From contig JAYTUJ010000034.1 of the NCBI GenBank assembly GCA_043744615.1, forward strand, positions 1 through 6,450: DNA of 6,450 nt, given 5' to 3'. The notes beneath the pieces are model-generated. The model ran no database searches. It was not told where the DNA came from and was given only the letters and a program-made list of their open reading frames with translations. The DNA is from JAYTUJ01 sp043744615 (GTDB lineage Bacteria; Patescibacteriota; Minisyncoccia; Phycocordibacterales; CAIRYW01). Position 1 is the first letter of the stretch. Every line of letters begins with the position of its first letter. Positions 5,194 to 6,450 of the stretch are shown here, in pieces. The translations under genes were made by a program, and so were the position numbers.

Positions 5194-5688
5194 ATGAAAC
5201 TATCACTCTTTCAAAGAATTTCAGGAGCCCTTAAAGTTGATGATGCTGATGACATCGACGATGCTGACGAAAAAGATACTTCTGAACAAGACACGACCGA
5301 CATCGAACACGAAAGTATTAGCCCTACCGAAGGACGCCTAACTGTTGATATGTATCAAACAAATGAGCATGTCGTAATTCAAAGTATTGTTGCAGGAGTA
5401 AAAAAAGATGATTTAGAAATTTCACTTTCTCGAGACAAAGTTACTATTCGTGGAAAACGCGAACGCGAAACATCTTCGACAAGTACTGCACATTCAATAT
5501 CAAGTATTAATGACACTGAATATATCCACGAAGAATTATATTGGGGTACATTTTCTCGAACCATTTCACTTCCTGACGAAGTTGATATCGATCTTGCCGA
5601 AGCATCTGAAGTTCAAGGATTACTTACACTCACCTTACCAAAAACTGACAAACATCGCGAAACAAAATTGAAGGTGAAGATGGTTTAA
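5194..5688 (+). CDS. hsp20: Hsp20 / small heat-shock protein (alpha-crystallin domain)
   Basis: Small heat-shock proteins are ATP-independent holdases that bind unfolding proteins in the cytosol and form oligomers. This 164-residue protein has an alpha-crystallin domain at about 46-150: GRLTVDMYQTNEHVVIQS, the IVAGVKKDDLEISLSRDKVTIRGKR stretch typical of the family (divided here at about 66-89), ELYWGTFSRTISLP (114-127), and GLLTLTLPK (142-150). A C-terminal V/I-x-V/I-like motif (LKV, 159-161) may mediate oligomer contacts. The N-terminal arm is short and unusually acidic (residues 16-40 contain many D and E). It begins 9 bases after the protease stop with no Shine-Dalgarno motif, so it is probably the second gene of that operon. 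No CIRCE-type repeat is visible. The pairing suggests a membrane or protein-quality stress response; that is inference. Confidence 0.95.
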   Translation: MKLSLFQRISGALKVDDADDIDDADEKDTSEQDTTDIEHESISPTEGRLTVDMYQTNEHVVIQSIVAGVKKDDLEISLSRDKVTIRGKRERETSSTSTAHSISSINDTEYIHEELYWGTFSRTISLPDEVDIDLAEASEVQGLLTLTLPKTDKHRETKLKVKMV

Positions 5689-5728
5689 ATCTTTTATTTT
5701 ATATCTAAAAAACAACTTAAAAACGAAC

Positions 5729-5752
5729 GAAGCCCCCTTTAAAGGGGGCTTC
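5729..5752. terminator. Bidirectional terminator palindrome
   Basis: A 24-bp perfect palindrome with GC core (GAAGCCCCCTTT and its complement AAAGGGGGCTTC) lies between the convergent hsp20 gene and tRNA-Phe. On the minus strand it is followed by GTTCGTTTTTAAG, a reasonable U-tract, so it terminates the tRNA-Phe transcript well. On the plus strand CTCGG follows, but a second small hairpin TGGAC-TAAT-GTCCA (5758-5771) plus TTTATACTT comes next and may help end the hsp20 transcript. Confidence 0.85.
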
Positions 5753-5817
5753 TCGGTTGGACTAATGTCCATTTATACTTAAATAATAACAAGTACAAAT
5801 GAAAAGTCAAACTATTA

Positions 5818-5893
5818 TGGTGCCGAGGGGCGGGCTCGAACCGCCGACCCCATCCTCTTCAGGGATATGCTCTACCAACTGAGCTACCTCGGC
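5818..5893 (-). tRNA. tRNA-Phe (anticodon GAA), CCA encoded
   Basis: The 76-nt minus-strand cloverleaf has acceptor GCCGAGG/CCTCGGC, discriminator A, encoded CCA, D-arm GCTC/GAGC with loop AGTTGGTA, anticodon stem TATCC/GGATG (one T-G pair) around loop CTGAAGA (anticodon GAA), and T-arm GGCGG/CCGCC with loop TTCGAGC. Position 37 is G, whereas most bacterial tRNA-Phe have A37, the substrate of i6A/ms2i6A modification. It decodes UUU/UUC. Confidence 0.97.
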
Positions 5894-5901
5894 AAAAACG
5901 A

Positions 5902-5928
5902 CTTATATGAGCCATTTTGGCTGATATA
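5902..5928 (-). promoter_or_regulatory. tRNA-Phe promoter overlapping an inverted repeat
   Basis: On the minus strand a TATAAG hexamer (5907-5902) lies 8 bases before the mature 5' end of tRNA-Phe, so it can serve as -10. It overlaps an 11-bp inverted repeat with one mismatch: TATATGAGCCA (5904-5914) and TGGCTGATATA (5918-5928), loop TTT. Read on the minus strand the hairpin is followed by GTTTTTG, so it might alternatively be a weak terminator of the small membrane-protein gene upstream. Confidence 0.45.
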
Positions 5929-5960
5929 TTGCGTATTTACTACGCGTTTACTATTCTATA

Positions 5961-6254
5961 CTATTTCGACAAATCCTCAAAATTTTTCTTTAAAGAGCTT
6001 ATATCAAAACCACTTGGAATACCAAACATACTTGTATTTGTTCCTTGACCAGAACCTGTAACTTTAGACAACATATCAATATATGGTTGAATTAAATAGA
6101 ACGAACCTACTCCAGCAAGTATGATCGCGGTCCAATATACAAACTTAAAAGCAACGCTCCAACGAGCCCGTGATTCAGCTTTTTTTAGAAGTTTATTATT
6201 TTCAATCGAAAGGTCTTTTATTTCGAGCAATAAACTTTTTATCTCTTCGTTCAT
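5961..6254 (-). CDS. Small coiled-coil, single-TM protein of unknown function
   Basis: This 97-residue protein starts with a charged helix with regularly spaced leucine and isoleucine (residues 2-28, IKSLLLEIKDLSIENNKLL), suited to a coiled coil. One hydrophobic segment of about 33-55 (WSVAFKFVYWTAIILAGVGSFYLI) follows, then a polar glycine-rich tail ending in a short amphipathic helix. I recall small proteins of this plan (coiled coil, SR.RW, one TM helix, QPY) in many Parcubacteria genomes, always without assigned function. I accept it as real because of the clean domain layout and the exact extended -10 ending 6 nt before its ATG. It is transcribed toward tRNA-Phe, 67 bases away, and away from the gene at 6344. 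A structural or scaffolding role at the membrane is possible but unsupported. Confidence 0.8.
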   Translation of the reverse strand: MNEEIKSLLLEIKDLSIENNKLLKKAESRARWSVAFKFVYWTAIILAGVGSFYLIQPYIDMLSKVTGSGQGTNTSMFGIPSGFDISSLKKNFEDLSK

Positions 6255-6260
6255 ATCTAA

Positions 6261-6269
6261 ATTATATCA
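6261..6269 (-). promoter_or_regulatory. Extended -10 promoter of the small membrane protein (leaderless)
   Basis: The minus strand reads TGATATAAT, an exact extended -10, six bases before the ATG at 6254. Transcription should start on or beside the A of the start codon. No convincing -35 is seen. Confidence 0.6.
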
Positions 6270-6293
6270 TATTGTATTAATCAAAACACATAT

Positions 6294-6321
6294 TTGCCAA
6301 AAAAATATGAAGTGGCATAAT
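6294..6321 (+). promoter_or_regulatory. Promoter of the gene at 6344
   Basis: TTGCCA (6294-6299) and CATAAT (6316-6321) are separated by 16 bases, and TG at 6313-6314 makes the latter an extended -10. A start near 6328 would leave a leader of about 16 nt without a Shine-Dalgarno motif. It is divergent from the promoter of the small membrane protein. Confidence 0.55.
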
Positions 6322-6343
6322 TGATTTTGAACTGATTCTTTTT

Positions 6344-6450
6344 ATGAACCAAAACCCAGACACGACTAACGCGACCACGGCGATGCTCAGTGGAAATGTA
6401 GAACGCGGATATGATGGCGGATATGTGGGAATGTTACTTTTCCTGTTAAT
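6344..6450 (+). CDS. Start of an unidentified protein, cut by the window edge
   Basis: From the ATG at 6344 an open frame of 35 codons runs to the end. It encodes a polar threonine/asparagine-rich start (MNQNPDTTNATTAMLSG), a glycine/tyrosine stretch (RGYDGGYVG) and then the beginning of a hydrophobic segment (MLLFLL), so the product is probably a membrane protein with a short cytosolic or extracytosolic N-terminus. A good promoter precedes it. Base composition is clearly GC-richer than in neighbouring genes, though over only about 100 bases. I do not recognise the family. Confidence 0.6.
   Translation, partial: MNQNPDTTNATTAMLSGNVERGYDGGYVGMLLFLL

Noticed and set aside
5867..6061. Plus-strand frame of 64 codons
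   Set aside because: It begins inside tRNA-Phe and runs antisense to the small membrane-protein gene.
1..6450. CRISPR array, insertion sequence, prophage or defence system
   Set aside because: No repeat-spacer series, transposase, integrase, terminal repeats or recognisable defence genes are present; the gene content is mostly housekeeping and membrane proteins.

Overview
The window looks like a chromosomal segment from an AT-rich bacterium with a reduced genome, most likely a member of the Candidate Phyla Radiation (Patescibacteria, Parcubacteria-like). The signs are: low GC throughout; a TsaD with the GLEPALWVG signature and an insertion of about 45 residues that I recall from Parcubacteria; a NYN-domain protein of a type common in those genomes; a small coiled-coil/membrane protein; bacterial-type tRNAs; and no Shine-Dalgarno motif in front of any gene. 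The taxonomic call is inference from these traits, not from a marker gene.

Layout. 1-421: the 5' part of a NYN-domain nuclease-like gene (minus), tRNA-Glu(UUC) (minus), and a divergent promoter region with an inverted repeat, facing tRNA-Ser(CGA) (plus, 422-511). 567-1520: a membrane protein of unknown function with four predicted TM segments. 1521-1669: an intergenic stretch with a GC-richer, hairpin-forming core. 1670-4083: a closely packed plus-strand cluster of a LysE/RhtB-type exporter, a NUDT15-like Nudix hydrolase and tsaD. 4084-4449: no protein gene, but a promoter, about 270 bases rich in hairpins and a strong intrinsic terminator, together looking like a small RNA gene or a regulated leader. 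4450-5688: a two-gene unit of a PrsW-type intramembrane glutamic protease and an Hsp20 small heat-shock protein. 5689-5817: a bidirectional terminator. 5818-5893: tRNA-Phe(GAA) (minus). 5961-6254: a small coiled-coil/TM protein (minus). 6344-end: the start of an unidentified plus-strand gene, divergent from it.

How it works together. Four promoters (before the NYN gene, the four-TM protein, the exporter and the small coiled-coil protein) have extended -10 elements (three exact TGnTATAAT, one TGtTAATAT) only 6-8 nt before the start codon, so these mRNAs are probably leaderless. The LysE-Nudix-tsaD cluster mixes efflux, nucleotide sanitation and tRNA t6A37 synthesis and is probably an operon by spacing only. 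The PrsW-Hsp20 pair, preceded by the candidate RNA and carrying a perfect 15-bp hairpin inside the protease gene, is the best candidate for an undescribed stress module.
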